Below, one piece after another: positions 25,458 to 35,353 of a stretch of DNA of 64,000 nucleotides. The notes below the pieces were generated by a model. The model saw only the letters and a list, made by a program, of their open reading frames with translations, ran no database searches and was not told the origin of the DNA. Numbering within the stretch: position 1 is the first letter of the stretch; each line of letters opens with the position of its first letter. The DNA is from Sagittula marina (GTDB taxonomy: Bacteria; Pseudomonadota; Alphaproteobacteria; Rhodobacterales; Rhodobacteraceae): positions 310,001 through 374,000 of the forward strand of contig NZ_JACIEJ010000004.1 of the NCBI RefSeq assembly GCF_014196795.1, written 5' to 3'. The translations under genes and the position numbers were made by a program.

Positions 25458-28400
25458 TCAATAATCCTTTTCGTAATACACCCCCACGCCGCTGGTCCCG
25501 TCAGAGGACACACGCCCACGCACCGTCACCTCTGGCGTCACAGTCAGGTTCAGGTTGATCTCGCTCGTGCCGTCCGCGCCGACGGTCACATCGGTATAGA
25601 TGTTGTCAGAGATATATTTGCCGACGCTGGCCTCCACCGTGCCGTCATCCGTGGTTCCGACATCGAAATCATCGACTCCCAGACCAGAGCGGATGTTCTC
25701 CTGAATACCCAGACCACCCTGCCCCGACAGCGTGCGCACGGCTTGCGCCAGTTGCACCGCTTGTAGGGGCGACAGATCTGTCACCGAGCGGCCAAACAGG
25801 AAGAAGGCCAGCGCCTCATCCTGCGGCAGTTCCGGCGAGGAGTTCACTGTCAGTTCCGGTTCGCTGACCGGCCCTTCGAGCAAGATGGTGATGGTGGTCT
25901 CTTCGACTTCGGTAGATGCTTCGAACAGCACATAGGGCGTGAAACTGCCGCGCATGGACACCTGGCCCTGCGTCAGATCGAGGCGCCGACCCAGCAGGTC
26001 CAGACGACCCCGTACCAAGTCAAACTGGCCAATCGGGATCACGTTTGCCGAGGTGCCCGTCAGGCGCAACGACCCACCCAGTTCCGCATCCAGACCGCGC
26101 CCTCGGACAAAGATCCGGTTCGGCGCGCTCACGAGGATATCCAGCGGATAAGGCGGCAATTTCGTCTTTTCCGTCTCCCCCGATGCGCTGGGGCCGAGAT
26201 TGGCGAACATCAGCGTGCGTCGCACATCGGCGGGCAGGTTCTCGTGCCGCAGACCGTCCAGCGCCGAATAGCTTGGTCCGATGGTGGGCACGCGGACTTC
26301 GACTTCGCCAAGGTCGATGCGTCCGGCAACGCGTGCGCCGCCGGTCAGCGGACCTTCGATCGTGATGCGCCCGTTCGCGGTTGTGTCAAACAAATCCGCC
26401 TGTTGCAGCCCCGCATTGCGCAGCTCCACCACCAGATTTGCACCGTAGGGCGCGCTCAACAAAATCGGTCCGGAGGCCGAGACCGTGCCCCCGGACGACA
26501 GGCTGCCCGTCAGATCCATTTGTGCACGCCCGCCTTGCAAGGACACGCCGCCGCTCAGATCATCAAGCGAGATGTCGAAGGCCGTCGCGGAGAAACGCGC
26601 ACCGCTGGTCGACACCCGGCCGCTCACGTTTTCAAGTCGAGGTGCACCGCGCACGGCCACGTCGAGGTCAAGGACACCGCTTATCGTATTGGGGGCAATG
26701 CGACTGTTGGCCAGCGCCAGCGGCGCAGAGCCACTCACGTCGATGTTCACCGTGGCGAAATTCTGCGCCACCGTGCCATTCACCCGCGCGCCGATCCCGC
26801 CGGGACCTGTGCCATCGAGGTTCACGCGCCAATCCCCACCGGAATGCCGCGCCGTGCCTGACACCCGCAAGGAGCCGGGCAACTCCGGCACCAGCCGTTC
26901 GATCCCGGCCACGGTGACCTGCAGGTCAAGGTTCGCATCAGACGGTGACAGCCGACCGGTGACAGAGCCGTCAATCGACGCCCCATCCACCGTCAGCCGC
27001 TCGATGCGCAGCGCACCACCCGCATCGCGCTGCACATTCAGCGCCACATTGGTGGTGCCGCGCAGGAACGGATCTACAGATGCATTCCCGATCCCGAGGT
27101 TCTGCGCCACCAGTGTCCCATTCGCGGACACGGGACCGTTGGGCTGTGCCAGTGCGACATCTGCATCGAAGCGCAGCGATCCCGACAACTGCTGCCCCGT
27201 CAGTCCGTTGAGGGCCGACAGGCTCGGCACCTGACCACTGGCCTGACCGTCCACTTTCAGCTGCTCTTCACCAATGCCGGAAACCGTGCCGGTGAACTGC
27301 GCCGTCGCGGGGCCGTCCAGATCCAGTCGCTGCACATTGATGACGCCCTGCGCATCGCGCGTGGCCTCCACCGCCAGCCGTACGTCGCCTGCCAAAAGCG
27401 GATCAACAGCCGGAATCGACAGGGAAATGCCAGAGCCGGAGAGCATACCGGACAACTCCAGCGGCCCGTCCAGAACGCCACCGGATGCAGTCACATCCGC
27501 CCGCAGCGCACCACGCACCGCGCGCCCCGCCAGACCGGACAAAGGCGACAGCCGCGGCAGATCGGCCACCAGCCGACCATCCACGCTCAGGTCATCGACC
27601 GAGGCCCCTTCGAGCGTACCATCCAACCGGATCGTGCCAAGCCCGTCATAGGTCAGCCCATCCAGAACGAAGCGCTTATCATCGCCGCGCCGGGCCTTGA
27701 AGGACAGCTGGGAAGTGCCCTCCAGCAGCGGGTCCACCGTCGGCAAGTCCAGTTTAAGGTTCACCGTACGCGCATCGACCTCGACGTCGAACGTCTGCGC
27801 TGCGACCCGGCCTTCGCCAGTCACCGTCAGGTTCGCCGCCCCGGACAAGGCCCGCCCCGCAACGCGCGAGAAAGGAGACATCCGTCCGACCTGCGCGTTC
27901 AGGACACCGGACACGTCCGGCCCATTCTGTACCGAAGGATCGATCAGACCGCTGTATTGAACGGTCGCGACATCCGGAATCTCTCCGTCCAGATCGACCT
28001 TCCAACCGTTCGGTTGCTGCACGGCCGTCAGGGTCAGATCGGTCTGCCCTTCGACACCCGGCAAGACCAGCGATGTGTCGCGCAAAGTGACATCCAGATC
28101 CGCTTTGCCCGTGCCGCTGGTCAGTTCTGCCGTCCCTTCGATACGCGCCGCCTGCGTGGCGATCCGCAACAGGTCGGCATATAGCCCTGTCTCGTCGCGG
28201 CGCGCCTCCAGCCGAAGGGAACCGACGCCGTCAATCAGCGGATCGAGCGCCTCGATCCCGGTGCCAAGCCCGCGCGTTGTTCCGTCGAGCGCCACGTCGA
28301 AGGCACCGGTCAAGGGCTGCGCCTCCCCGGTGATCGACACATCCGCCGCGCCTGTCAACGCAAGGCCGGAGATCTCGGCAAAGCGCCCAAGGTCATCGGC

Positions 28401-29849
28401 CTTCAGCACCAGATCAGGCGTGACGACAATCTCAAGGTTTTCCAGGCCCTCGACGGTGACGGCCCCCGTCAGACCATAATCCGCTCCGGCAATATCCAGT
28501 TCCCGCAGCTGCAATGGGGCGCCTTTTTGCCAGTCAAAGCCCACCTGCCCGCGCAGGTCTGATCCAACGGTCCGCGCAAGCACCTCGTCTTCCAGGGTCA
28601 AACCCTGCGCCTGCATGTCCAGCACACCGCTGACCGCCTGCGTCTCGCGCGCAATCTCGCCCGCACCTGTGAAATCAAGGCGATCCAGTTCGAGCACGCC
28701 GTCACGGTCGAGGCCGACCACTTGCGCTTGCAGCTGCCAGCCATTGCCGTTCTCTGCGTCAAACGTCCCGGTCAAGGTCACGCCTTCGACGCGCGTTTCG
28801 TCCCCGCCAAGGGGCAGGACAACCGTCTCGCCCGAGGGCGGCGTGATCGACCCATCCAGATCAAGCCGTTGCGGCCAGCCATCCGCACCGATCAACGCAT
28901 ACCCGGACAAACCCAACGCGTTGGCGCGCAGGGTCATTTCCGACAGTTCGATCTCACCGCTCTGCTGTCGCAGCACTTCTGCGGCCAGCTGCACATCGTC
29001 GCCAAGGAATTCTTCGTATTGCGGTGCCACCAGCGCCGCCAGATCACCGCCGATGTCGACGCGGAACCGGTTCGTGCCAGCATCGCCATCGGCCCGCAGG
29101 ATCACATCGCCGGAGATGCGCTCCTGCCCATCGGTGGACAGGGAAATCGCCGCCGCGAAATCGTCGATCGGGCTGTCGCCTTTTACGGTCAATGCCACAG
29201 AGGGCGCGCCCGGCACGCCTAGCGCGTTCACGATCAAACCGTCCGCGGGTTCCGTCACGCTGAGATCCAGCCCCAGCACCCGGTCATTGTTGGAATAGCT
29301 GCCGTCCAGCGCGATGGTGCCGCCGCGGTCCAGTCGATCAATCTTCAACTGCGCTTCGCCCTCGCCTCCGGCCAGCGACGCCGACCCGGAAACCTGCAGC
29401 GTCGCCTCTATCCCGGCGACGGCCTCGCCCAGTTCCACACGCGCCACATCAAGCTGTTCGAGGATCAACGACACCGGCAGATCTGGCAGGGCAAAGCTGC
29501 TGCGCGCCTCGGGCGCGGGCGTCTCTGCCGGCGCATTGGGCAAGCGCGGCACGGACAGCCGCTGCATGGAGATTTCCTGAATGTCTACCGCTCCACGCAG
29601 CAGCGCAGACCGGTTCCACTGCAAGCCGACCTCTTCTGCGGTCAGCCAGACCCCTTGCGGATCGGCAATTGTGATCCGCTCCACCGTCGCACGCGACGAC
29701 AGCGCCCCGGCGAAACCTTCCAGCCGTACTGTCATGTTGTCGTTGGACAGGGCGTCCTCCAACAGACCTTGAATGAATCCACGGTCATCGTCCTGCGCTG
29801 CCGCCGCAAGCGGGCAGAGCAAGGTCAGGCAAATCACGAGCCAACGCAT
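25458..29849 (-). CDS. tamB: translocation and assembly module protein TamB
   Basis: The 1463-residue protein has a signal/anchor (MRWLVICLTLLCPLAAAAQ) and then a very long repetitive beta-rich region, as expected for the AsmA/TamB periplasmic bridge. The C-terminal DUF490 domain has characteristic endings: LDLLGRRLDLTQGQVSMRGS, EPELTVNSSPELPQDEALAF, FFLFGRSVTDLSPLQAVQLA and a final segment ending YYEKDY. TamB spans the periplasm from the inner membrane to TamA and assists outer-membrane protein insertion or lipid transfer. The start codon shares its A with the tamA stop (TGATG), so translation is coupled. Internal repeats with GLAGRAVRGALRAD / VAGRALSGAANLTV-like units recur several times. 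Confidence 0.95.
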   Translation of the reverse strand: MRWLVICLTLLCPLAAAAQDDDRGFIQGLLEDALSNDNMTVRLEGFAGALSSRATVERITIADPQGVWLTAEEVGLQWNRSALLRGAVDIQEISMQRLSVPRLPNAPAETPAPEARSSFALPDLPVSLILEQLDVARVELGEAVAGIEATLQVSGSASLAGGEGEAQLKIDRLDRGGTIALDGSYSNNDRVLGLDLSVTEPADGLIVNALGVPGAPSVALTVKGDSPIDDFAAAISLSTDGQERISGDVILRADGDAGTNRFRVDIGGDLAALVAPQYEEFLGDDVQLAAEVLRQQSGEIELSEMTLRANALGLSGYALIGADGWPQRLDLDGSITPPSGETVVLPLGGDETRVEGVTLTGTFDAENGNGWQLQAQVVGLDRDGVLELDRLDFTGAGEIARETQAVSGVLDMQAQGLTLEDEVLARTVGSDLRGQVGFDWQKGAPLQLRELDIAGADYGLTGAVTVEGLENLEIVVTPDLVLKADDLGRFAEISGLALTGAADVSITGEAQPLTGAFDVALDGTTRGLGTGIEALDPLIDGVGSLRLEARRDETGLYADLLRIATQAARIEGTAELTSGTGKADLDVTLRDTSLVLPGVEGQTDLTLTAVQQPNGWKVDLDGEIPDVATVQYSGLIDPSVQNGPDVSGVLNAQVGRMSPFSRVAGRALSGAANLTVTGEGRVAAQTFDVEVDARTVNLKLDLPTVDPLLEGTSQLSFKARRGDDKRFVLDGLTYDGLGTIRLDGTLEGASVDDLSVDGRLVADLPRLSPLSGLAGRAVRGALRADVTASGGVLDGPLELSGMLSGSGISLSIPAVDPLLAGDVRLAVEATRDAQGVINVQRLDLDGPATAQFTGTVSGIGEEQLKVDGQASGQVPSLSALNGLTGQQLSGSLRFDADVALAQPNGPVSANGTLVAQNLGIGNASVDPFLRGTTNVALNVQRDAGGALRIERLTVDGASIDGSVTGRLSPSDANLDLQVTVAGIERLVPELPGSLRVSGTARHSGGDWRVNLDGTGPGGIGARVNGTVAQNFATVNIDVSGSAPLALANSRIAPNTISGVLDLDVAVRGAPRLENVSGRVSTSGARFSATAFDISLDDLSGGVSLQGGRAQMDLTGSLSSGGTVSASGPILLSAPYGANLVVELRNAGLQQADLFDTTANGRITIEGPLTGGARVAGRIDLGEVEVRVPTIGPSYSALDGLRHENLPADVRRTLMFANLGPSASGETEKTKLPPYPLDILVSAPNRIFVRGRGLDAELGGSLRLTGTSANVIPIGQFDLVRGRLDLLGRRLDLTQGQVSMRGSFTPYVLFEASTEVEETTITILLEGPVSEPELTVNSSPELPQDEALAFFLFGRSVTDLSPLQAVQLAQAVRTLSGQGGLGIQENIRSGLGVDDFDVGTTDDGTVEASVGKYISDNIYTDVTVGADGTSEINLNLTVTPEVTVRGRVSSDGTSGVGVYYEKDY

Positions 29850-31672
29850 CAGAATGCTTGTCCAATTCCTATGTAAAACTGTACGCCGTCCGAGGTATCG
29901 CCCGAGACGGGCCCCGCCACGTCAACCCGGATCGGGCCAACGGGGGTGTCGTAGCGCACGCCGAGGCCAGCGCCCGCGTGCCAGTTGCCAGAGCCGTCAT
30001 AAACGCTTTCTGGTCCGATGTATCCGGTGTCGTAAAAGCCCACGACGCCGATCTTGTCAGTGACGCCCACGCGGAGCTCACCGGACAGGCCGACAAAGCT
30101 GCGCCCTCCCAGTTCCACGCCATTGTCGTAGGTCGCGTCAAGCGAGTCATAGGGCTGGCCGCGCACGGTCCCACCACCGCCTGAGTAGAACAGATAATCC
30201 GGCGGCGCACTGGAGGCATCAGGGCCGCTCAACGATCCAAATTGCATCCGCACAGCGGCAACCACCTTGTCCTCGTCGCCAAAGCCCTTGTAGGCACGGG
30301 CATCCAGCATGAAGCGAAGCCCCGTGTCATCGCCCGATTCAGCGCCAGACAGCAGTGCAAATGGCTCTGCATCGGCCCGGACGTAGAAGCCATCAGTGGG
30401 GTTCAGCGTCACATTGCGCTTGTCCCACGTCAGCGCCGTCGGCATGGAAAAGACGTCCAGCGTCCGTGTGGGATCGCCCGGCAGGTACAGGTCGGTGACC
30501 TCCGAGCGCGACAGGTTGAAGCCCAGCTCTCCTGTCAGGGTGTCCGAAAACTCCTGACTGACACCAACGCCAAATTCCAGCGTGTCTGAAATGTAATCCG
30601 GCTCATCCTCACGGGAGATGCCCGCCGTGGCGAAAAACAGGGTGTCCGCGCCGTAAACTGCTGGCTTTTCGAACCGTGCCGACAGCGAATAGTCAGGTTT
30701 GTTGCCTGACGTGCCACCCAGCTGGCTCGCCTGCCCCTCGATACGGAACCGCTCTGCCCCGCCGAGGATGTTGCGGTGCAGCCAAAAGCCGGACACCGCC
30801 ACCCCTTCGGAGGACGACAGTTCCAAACCCGCGCCGATGCGGCGCGGTTTGCGATCAACCACTTCGATACCGATGTCGAGGTCCTCGCCCGCCGTGGGCT
30901 GTTCCTGAAGCACGACAGAGCGGAACGTCCCGGTGCCGCGCAGTCGCTGGGCCGCCTTCTCCACGGCGTCGGGGTCGAAGGTCTCACCGCGCGGAATGCC
31001 TGCGATCTGGCGGATGCGCGCGGGCTTTACCGCGCTTTCGGACGTCACGTTCACATCGCCAAAACGATAGCGGCGGCCGGGATCAAGCGTCACGCCAACA
31101 TCCAGACGCGCGGCGTCGTGGCGGGCCGTGATCTGCTGGTCGGCGATTTTCGCCTCTGCATGGCCAACAGCGCGCCAGCCGGTGACACCGTTCTGTGCCG
31201 CCTCGCGCACGACGGTCGCCAAAGCAGGCCTGCCGCGGCGGAATCCTTCGGTTTCAGGACTGGCAGGCGCCAAGGGCGCGACCTGCGCCGCGCCGAACTT
31301 GAACCGTTTTCCAGGTTGGACGGTGACGGTCACCGTGCCGATTTGGCTTGGTGTATTGAATGGCGGGATGGTCGCGGCCTCCCGGCCATCAACCTCGATA
31401 CGCACCACGGGGCCGTAATAGCCTTGGGCATAAAGCGCCTCTACCAGCCGGGTGTAATCGCCCTGAGCAGCGGCCAGCACGTCTTGCGGTGGCGCCTTCT
31501 GCTCGTCGTCACGCAGCTCGGCCAGAAGCGACACGGCCTCCAGACTGTCGCGCAGATCGTCAGGCGCCTTGCCCGCGTACTGAAAGTCGATCTTGTCAAA
31601 CGCAGACGCACCCATGGGCACACAGCACATTACACCAACAGCGCAGGCTATCCCTGCCCGTTTCAGGCCCAT
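29849..31672 (-). CDS. tamA: outer-membrane assembly factor TamA (BamA/Omp85 family)
   Basis: The 607-residue protein has a signal peptide (about 1-23 ending GASA), three POTRA-like domains (about 25-260, including VTVTVQPGKRFKFGAAQVAP, VGVTLDPGRRYRFGDVNVTS) and a C-terminal 16-strand barrel of the bacterial surface antigen family. YLFYSGGGGTVRGQPYDSL matches the conserved G(G/S)xxVRG loop motif of Omp85 proteins, and the chain ends in a beta-signal with a terminal phenylalanine. The ATG at 31672 is favoured because GAGGG lies six bases upstream. It is transcribed with tamB. Confidence 0.95.
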   Translation of the reverse strand: MGLKRAGIACAVGVMCCVPMGASAFDKIDFQYAGKAPDDLRDSLEAVSLLAELRDDEQKAPPQDVLAAAQGDYTRLVEALYAQGYYGPVVRIEVDGREAATIPPFNTPSQIGTVTVTVQPGKRFKFGAAQVAPLAPASPETEGFRRGRPALATVVREAAQNGVTGWRAVGHAEAKIADQQITARHDAARLDVGVTLDPGRRYRFGDVNVTSESAVKPARIRQIAGIPRGETFDPDAVEKAAQRLRGTGTFRSVVLQEQPTAGEDLDIGIEVVDRKPRRIGAGLELSSSEGVAVSGFWLHRNILGGAERFRIEGQASQLGGTSGNKPDYSLSARFEKPAVYGADTLFFATAGISREDEPDYISDTLEFGVGVSQEFSDTLTGELGFNLSRSEVTDLYLPGDPTRTLDVFSMPTALTWDKRNVTLNPTDGFYVRADAEPFALLSGAESGDDTGLRFMLDARAYKGFGDEDKVVAAVRMQFGSLSGPDASSAPPDYLFYSGGGGTVRGQPYDSLDATYDNGVELGGRSFVGLSGELRVGVTDKIGVVGFYDTGYIGPESVYDGSGNWHAGAGLGVRYDTPVGPIRVDVAGPVSGDTSDGVQFYIGIGQAF

Positions 31673-31828
31673 ATTCATCCCTCACGCTCAGTCTTTGACA
31701 TGTCCGATTGAAGTCTAGATCACTTTAGTCCATCCGACAGAAACAAAACACCATTTCGGCATAAAAACGCGCATATTTTGTGTATGCGGGCGGCGCAAAC
31801 GCCACGGCTGCCGCAGATTTCCAGCACG

Positions 31829-32719
31829 TCACCCCGCTGTTGAAAGCACTTCCGGCACCATATCCACCGAATGCTGCGTCTTGTGTGGGCCCGCACTGCG
31901 CAGCGATCCCTTGACCGGGGAGACATCTGCGTAATCGCGGCCGTAAGCCACCACAACGTGATCCAGAGCGACGCGCAGATCATTGGTCGGATCGATCTCT
32001 ACCCAGCCCAGTTCGCGGCCGCACCACGCCCGCACCCAGGCGTGCATGGCATCCGCGCCTGACAGCCGCGGCTGCCCCGGAGGCGGTTGCGTGCGCAGGA
32101 ACCCCGACACGTAGCCCGCCGGGATCCCCACGGCCCGCAGCGCGCCGATCATCACATGGCTGATGTCCTGACAAACCCCGCGCCGCTGGGCGAAGGCCTC
32201 TGCCGGGTCGGTCGCCACGTCGGTCGCGGTGGCGTCAAAGTCGAACAGCGCGTGCAGGCCGCGCGACACCGCCAGCACGGCCTCCAGCGTAGTTAACGCC
32301 GCAGCGGTCACATCCTGACCAAAGGCGGCGATTTCGCCCACCGGCTGAACGCGCTCCGACGGGCCAAGGTAATGATGCGGGCTGTGTGGCCCCAAACTCG
32401 CAACGCCGTCGATCTCTCGTTGCAACACCGCAAGCGGAGGTGACAGGTCCAGTCCGCCATCGAAGGGGATGCGCTGCACCCGCCCCTCGAAGCGAAAAAG
32501 CACGTTCTTCAAAGGTGCTGAAAACATCAGCGATGTCAGCATATTGCCGAAAAAATCCACCTCATCCCGCCGTTCCGAGGCCTGGGGCGAGCAGATCAGC
32601 GCCCCATGCAGGAGCGTCTGCCGGGACGTGTTTATCGGAAACATGCGCAACAGGGTGCGCGCCGCCGTGGCCGGATGCTCAAACCGATACCCTATCTCAA
32701 GCGTGATGTCGTAATGCAT
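31829..32719 (-). CDS. transglutaminase-family cysteine protease-like protein
   Basis: The 296-residue protein has an N-terminal beta domain (YDITLEIGYRFEHPATAA) and a transglutaminase core. The catalytic triad is present: Cys183 in RRGVCQDISH, His226 in AMHAWVRAW and Asp243 in EIDPTN. There is no signal peptide. Such proteins act as amidases or peptidases on isopeptide bonds in predicted peptide-ligase systems. It is third in a leftward series after the DUF2126 fusion and the ATP-grasp/alpha-E fusion; 28 bases separate it from the latter. Product and substrate are unknown. Confidence 0.85.
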   Translation of the reverse strand: MHYDITLEIGYRFEHPATAARTLLRMFPINTSRQTLLHGALICSPQASERRDEVDFFGNMLTSLMFSAPLKNVLFRFEGRVQRIPFDGGLDLSPPLAVLQREIDGVASLGPHSPHHYLGPSERVQPVGEIAAFGQDVTAAALTTLEAVLAVSRGLHALFDFDATATDVATDPAEAFAQRRGVCQDISHVMIGALRAVGIPAGYVSGFLRTQPPPGQPRLSGADAMHAWVRAWCGRELGWVEIDPTNDLRVALDHVVVAYGRDYADVSPVKGSLRSAGPHKTQHSVDMVPEVLSTAG

Positions 32720-32747
32720 GGCAGCCCCAGGTTTGCAGTCGGATGAC

Positions 32748-35324
32748 TTAGCTCATGTAGCGCGCGGACAGCATGTCCGACACGGTCATCAATCGGCTCG
32801 CCACATCGCGCAACCTGTCAGAACCGACGTCTTCCGGTTTGGCCACCGACAGATCCGTGGACAGGGTCAGCAACGCACGCCCGATCGGACCCATCTGCGT
32901 CGTGTCGTAGCGTTGCGGCAGCCGCGACTGATCCTTGCGCAGCCGCTCCACCTGAAAGGCCACGGCGCGAGGATTGTCAGGGTCCAGTGCCAGCAGATCG
33001 ACCACGGTTTCACGTTGGGTCGCAACGGCGTAACGCCGCCTGTGCGCCATGACGCTGTCACCGATTTCGATGGCGGCATCCAGACCACCGGTGGCCGCAT
33101 TGGGGTCGGCAAAATTCGCCAGCGTTCCGGCCATCTGGATGCCCCGCTCCACCGAGCGGCCCATGCTCATGAACCGCCAGCCGGCTGCGCGAAACATGTT
33201 GTCGTTCACGAGACCGGAGAAGCCCGCAAGTTTGCGCAGCAGCTCGCTCATGGCCCGCGCGGCGGAATCCCCCGCCCCCATGGGACGCTTCGACATGTCG
33301 CGCGCCAGCGCCGACAGATCGCTCAGCGCGTGCCAGCCGTCGTCGGAAAAGCGGTCCCGCACGTGGCCAACACAGGCCAACGACGCGGTGAACAACCCCA
33401 ACAGTTCCGGCGGCACTGCGGCCTCTGACATGCCCTGCCGTGCGATATCCGCCCGCAAAAGCGCCAGAAGCGGGCTGTCCAACGGGCGTACGGCGGCGCG
33501 GCGCAAATGATAGGCGCGCATGGTCCGAACCGCGTGTTCCGCCCGTTCCACATAACGGCCAAGCCAGAACAGGTTGTCAGCCGCCCGCGCGGGCAGACGT
33601 TCCGGGCGCTGCCGCATGAAAGGTCCGTCGGCGCGCGGCGTGAGACTGTCGGGGGGCACGTCCTCGTCGGAGACCACCCAGACGTCCGCCACCGATCCGC
33701 CCGATTGCATGGCCAGCGCGGTGGGATCTTCGGTTCGCCCGATGCGGGCATAGCCGCCGGGCATGACCTCCCACCCATGGGCGGTGCGTACCGCAAAGGC
33801 GCGGATCACCATGGGGCGCGGCACCAGTCGTCCGTCGATCATCGCAGGCGTCGTGGACAGCGTCACGGCCTGCTGACCCACAAGCTCCGCGCCCTTTTCC
33901 TCCAGCCACTCGCCTACGGCGATCCGGGCATTGTCGCGGAACTTGCCCCCAAGCGCCGTCGATCCGTCCACTTCAAACGGAAGCGCGGTAGACATGGCCG
34001 GCGCAATCATCATCTTGCCAAGGTTGTCGCGCACATGGGCCAGTTCCCGTGGTTGACCACACCACCACGTGGCAATGTTTGGCAGCTTCAGCGCTTCGCC
34101 GGTCAACTGCCGGCAAATGCGCGGCAAGAACGCCATGAGCGCCCGCGCTTCCAGCACGCCTGACCCCAGCGCGTTGAGCATGTCCACCTGCCCCGCGCGC
34201 AGCGCAGAGACCAATCCCGGCATGCCGATGGCCGATGCCTCATCCAGTTCCAACGGATCGGCAAAGCGGGAATCCAGCCGCCGCCAGAGCACGCTGACCG
34301 GTTCCAACCCGTTGATCGTGCGCACCATCGGGCCGTCCGGTGTCACCGTCAGATCACCGCATTCCAGCAGCAACAGTCCCAGCGAGCGTGCAATATAGGC
34401 ATGTTCGAAGTAGGTGTCGGTGTGCTGCCCGGGGGTCAGGATGGCCGCATGCCCTTGATTGGGCCCGCGCAGGTCCTGTAGCGACGCGCGCAATTCGCGG
34501 AAAAAGCGCGCCAGCCGAAGCACGTTCCCTTCGACGAACATCTCCGGAAAGACCTTTGCCGTGGCCATCCGGTTTTCCAGCGCAAAACCGGGACCTGACG
34601 GCGCCTGTGTGCGGTCGCCCAACACGATCCAGGATCCGTCTGGCGAGCGGCCTATCTCAAACGCCAAGACGTGCAGATGGTGGCCGGAGCGCGGCTGCAC
34701 GCCCACCAGAGGACGCAACCATTCGGGGTTCTGCGCCACCAGTTGCGCGGGCAAGAGCCCCTGCTCCACCAGTTTGCCCGGCCCGTACAGATCCGCCATC
34801 AACCGTTCCAGAAGATCGGCGCGCTGCACCAGTCCATCGGACAGTTCGGCCCATTCGGATTCGGCGATCATCACTGGAATGTGGCTCAGCGGCCAATCCC
34901 GCACATCCGAGTCCGACCCGGTATATTGGCGGTAATACACGCCAGCGTCGTGCAAATACTGGTCGCCACGGGCAAAGTCCCCGGCCAGCGCGGTTGCGCC
35001 CCGCGTGGCGAGGTGTTCGATCATTGGCCGCCAGACCGGACGGATCGAGCCATCCGCCTGCAACAGCTCATCCGCCACGCCCTCGGGCGGCTGGTATTCC
35101 AGAACCATGGCCTGCGCCGCCTTGGCACGCGCCTGTGCCACCGACAAGGCGTCGGCGATCTGGCGCTGCTCTGCCATCTGTTGACGTTCCGCAGTGGCGG
35201 CCGCCGACATGTCTGCCGGCGACGCATTTATGGTATCCGAGCGCGCAGCCTCGACCGAGGTCATGGCCCCCGCCTCTGCCCCGCCGCGCTGTGGCGGCTG
35301 ATTGTCTTTCGTCTCCTCAGCCAC
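32748..35324 (-). CDS. circularly permuted ATP-grasp / alpha-E domain fusion
   Basis: The 858-residue protein has a low-complexity N terminus (about 1-60), a circularly permuted type 2 ATP-grasp domain (about 80-550) and an alpha-E domain (about 575-845). The ATP-grasp part has MADLYGPGKLVEQGLLPAQL, LRPLVGVQPRSGHHLHVLAF and AILTPGQHTDTYFEHAYIAR. The alpha-E part begins at AADNLFWLGRYVERAEHAVR. These two domains are usually separate adjacent genes (formerly DUF404/DUF407 and DUF403); here they are one chain. Comparative genomics has predicted the system to form peptide-like bonds using ATP. The ATP site looks intact. It starts 29 bases after the stop of the transglutaminase/DUF2126 gene. Confidence 0.9.
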   Translation of the reverse strand: MAEETKDNQPPQRGGAEAGAMTSVEAARSDTINASPADMSAAATAERQQMAEQRQIADALSVAQARAKAAQAMVLEYQPPEGVADELLQADGSIRPVWRPMIEHLATRGATALAGDFARGDQYLHDAGVYYRQYTGSDSDVRDWPLSHIPVMIAESEWAELSDGLVQRADLLERLMADLYGPGKLVEQGLLPAQLVAQNPEWLRPLVGVQPRSGHHLHVLAFEIGRSPDGSWIVLGDRTQAPSGPGFALENRMATAKVFPEMFVEGNVLRLARFFRELRASLQDLRGPNQGHAAILTPGQHTDTYFEHAYIARSLGLLLLECGDLTVTPDGPMVRTINGLEPVSVLWRRLDSRFADPLELDEASAIGMPGLVSALRAGQVDMLNALGSGVLEARALMAFLPRICRQLTGEALKLPNIATWWCGQPRELAHVRDNLGKMMIAPAMSTALPFEVDGSTALGGKFRDNARIAVGEWLEEKGAELVGQQAVTLSTTPAMIDGRLVPRPMVIRAFAVRTAHGWEVMPGGYARIGRTEDPTALAMQSGGSVADVWVVSDEDVPPDSLTPRADGPFMRQRPERLPARAADNLFWLGRYVERAEHAVRTMRAYHLRRAAVRPLDSPLLALLRADIARQGMSEAAVPPELLGLFTASLACVGHVRDRFSDDGWHALSDLSALARDMSKRPMGAGDSAARAMSELLRKLAGFSGLVNDNMFRAAGWRFMSMGRSVERGIQMAGTLANFADPNAATGGLDAAIEIGDSVMAHRRRYAVATQRETVVDLLALDPDNPRAVAFQVERLRKDQSRLPQRYDTTQMGPIGRALLTLSTDLSVAKPEDVGSDRLRDVASRLMTVSDMLSARYMS

Positions 35325-35353
35325 CGGTCTCAGCGCTCCTTTTCAGGAGGCAG

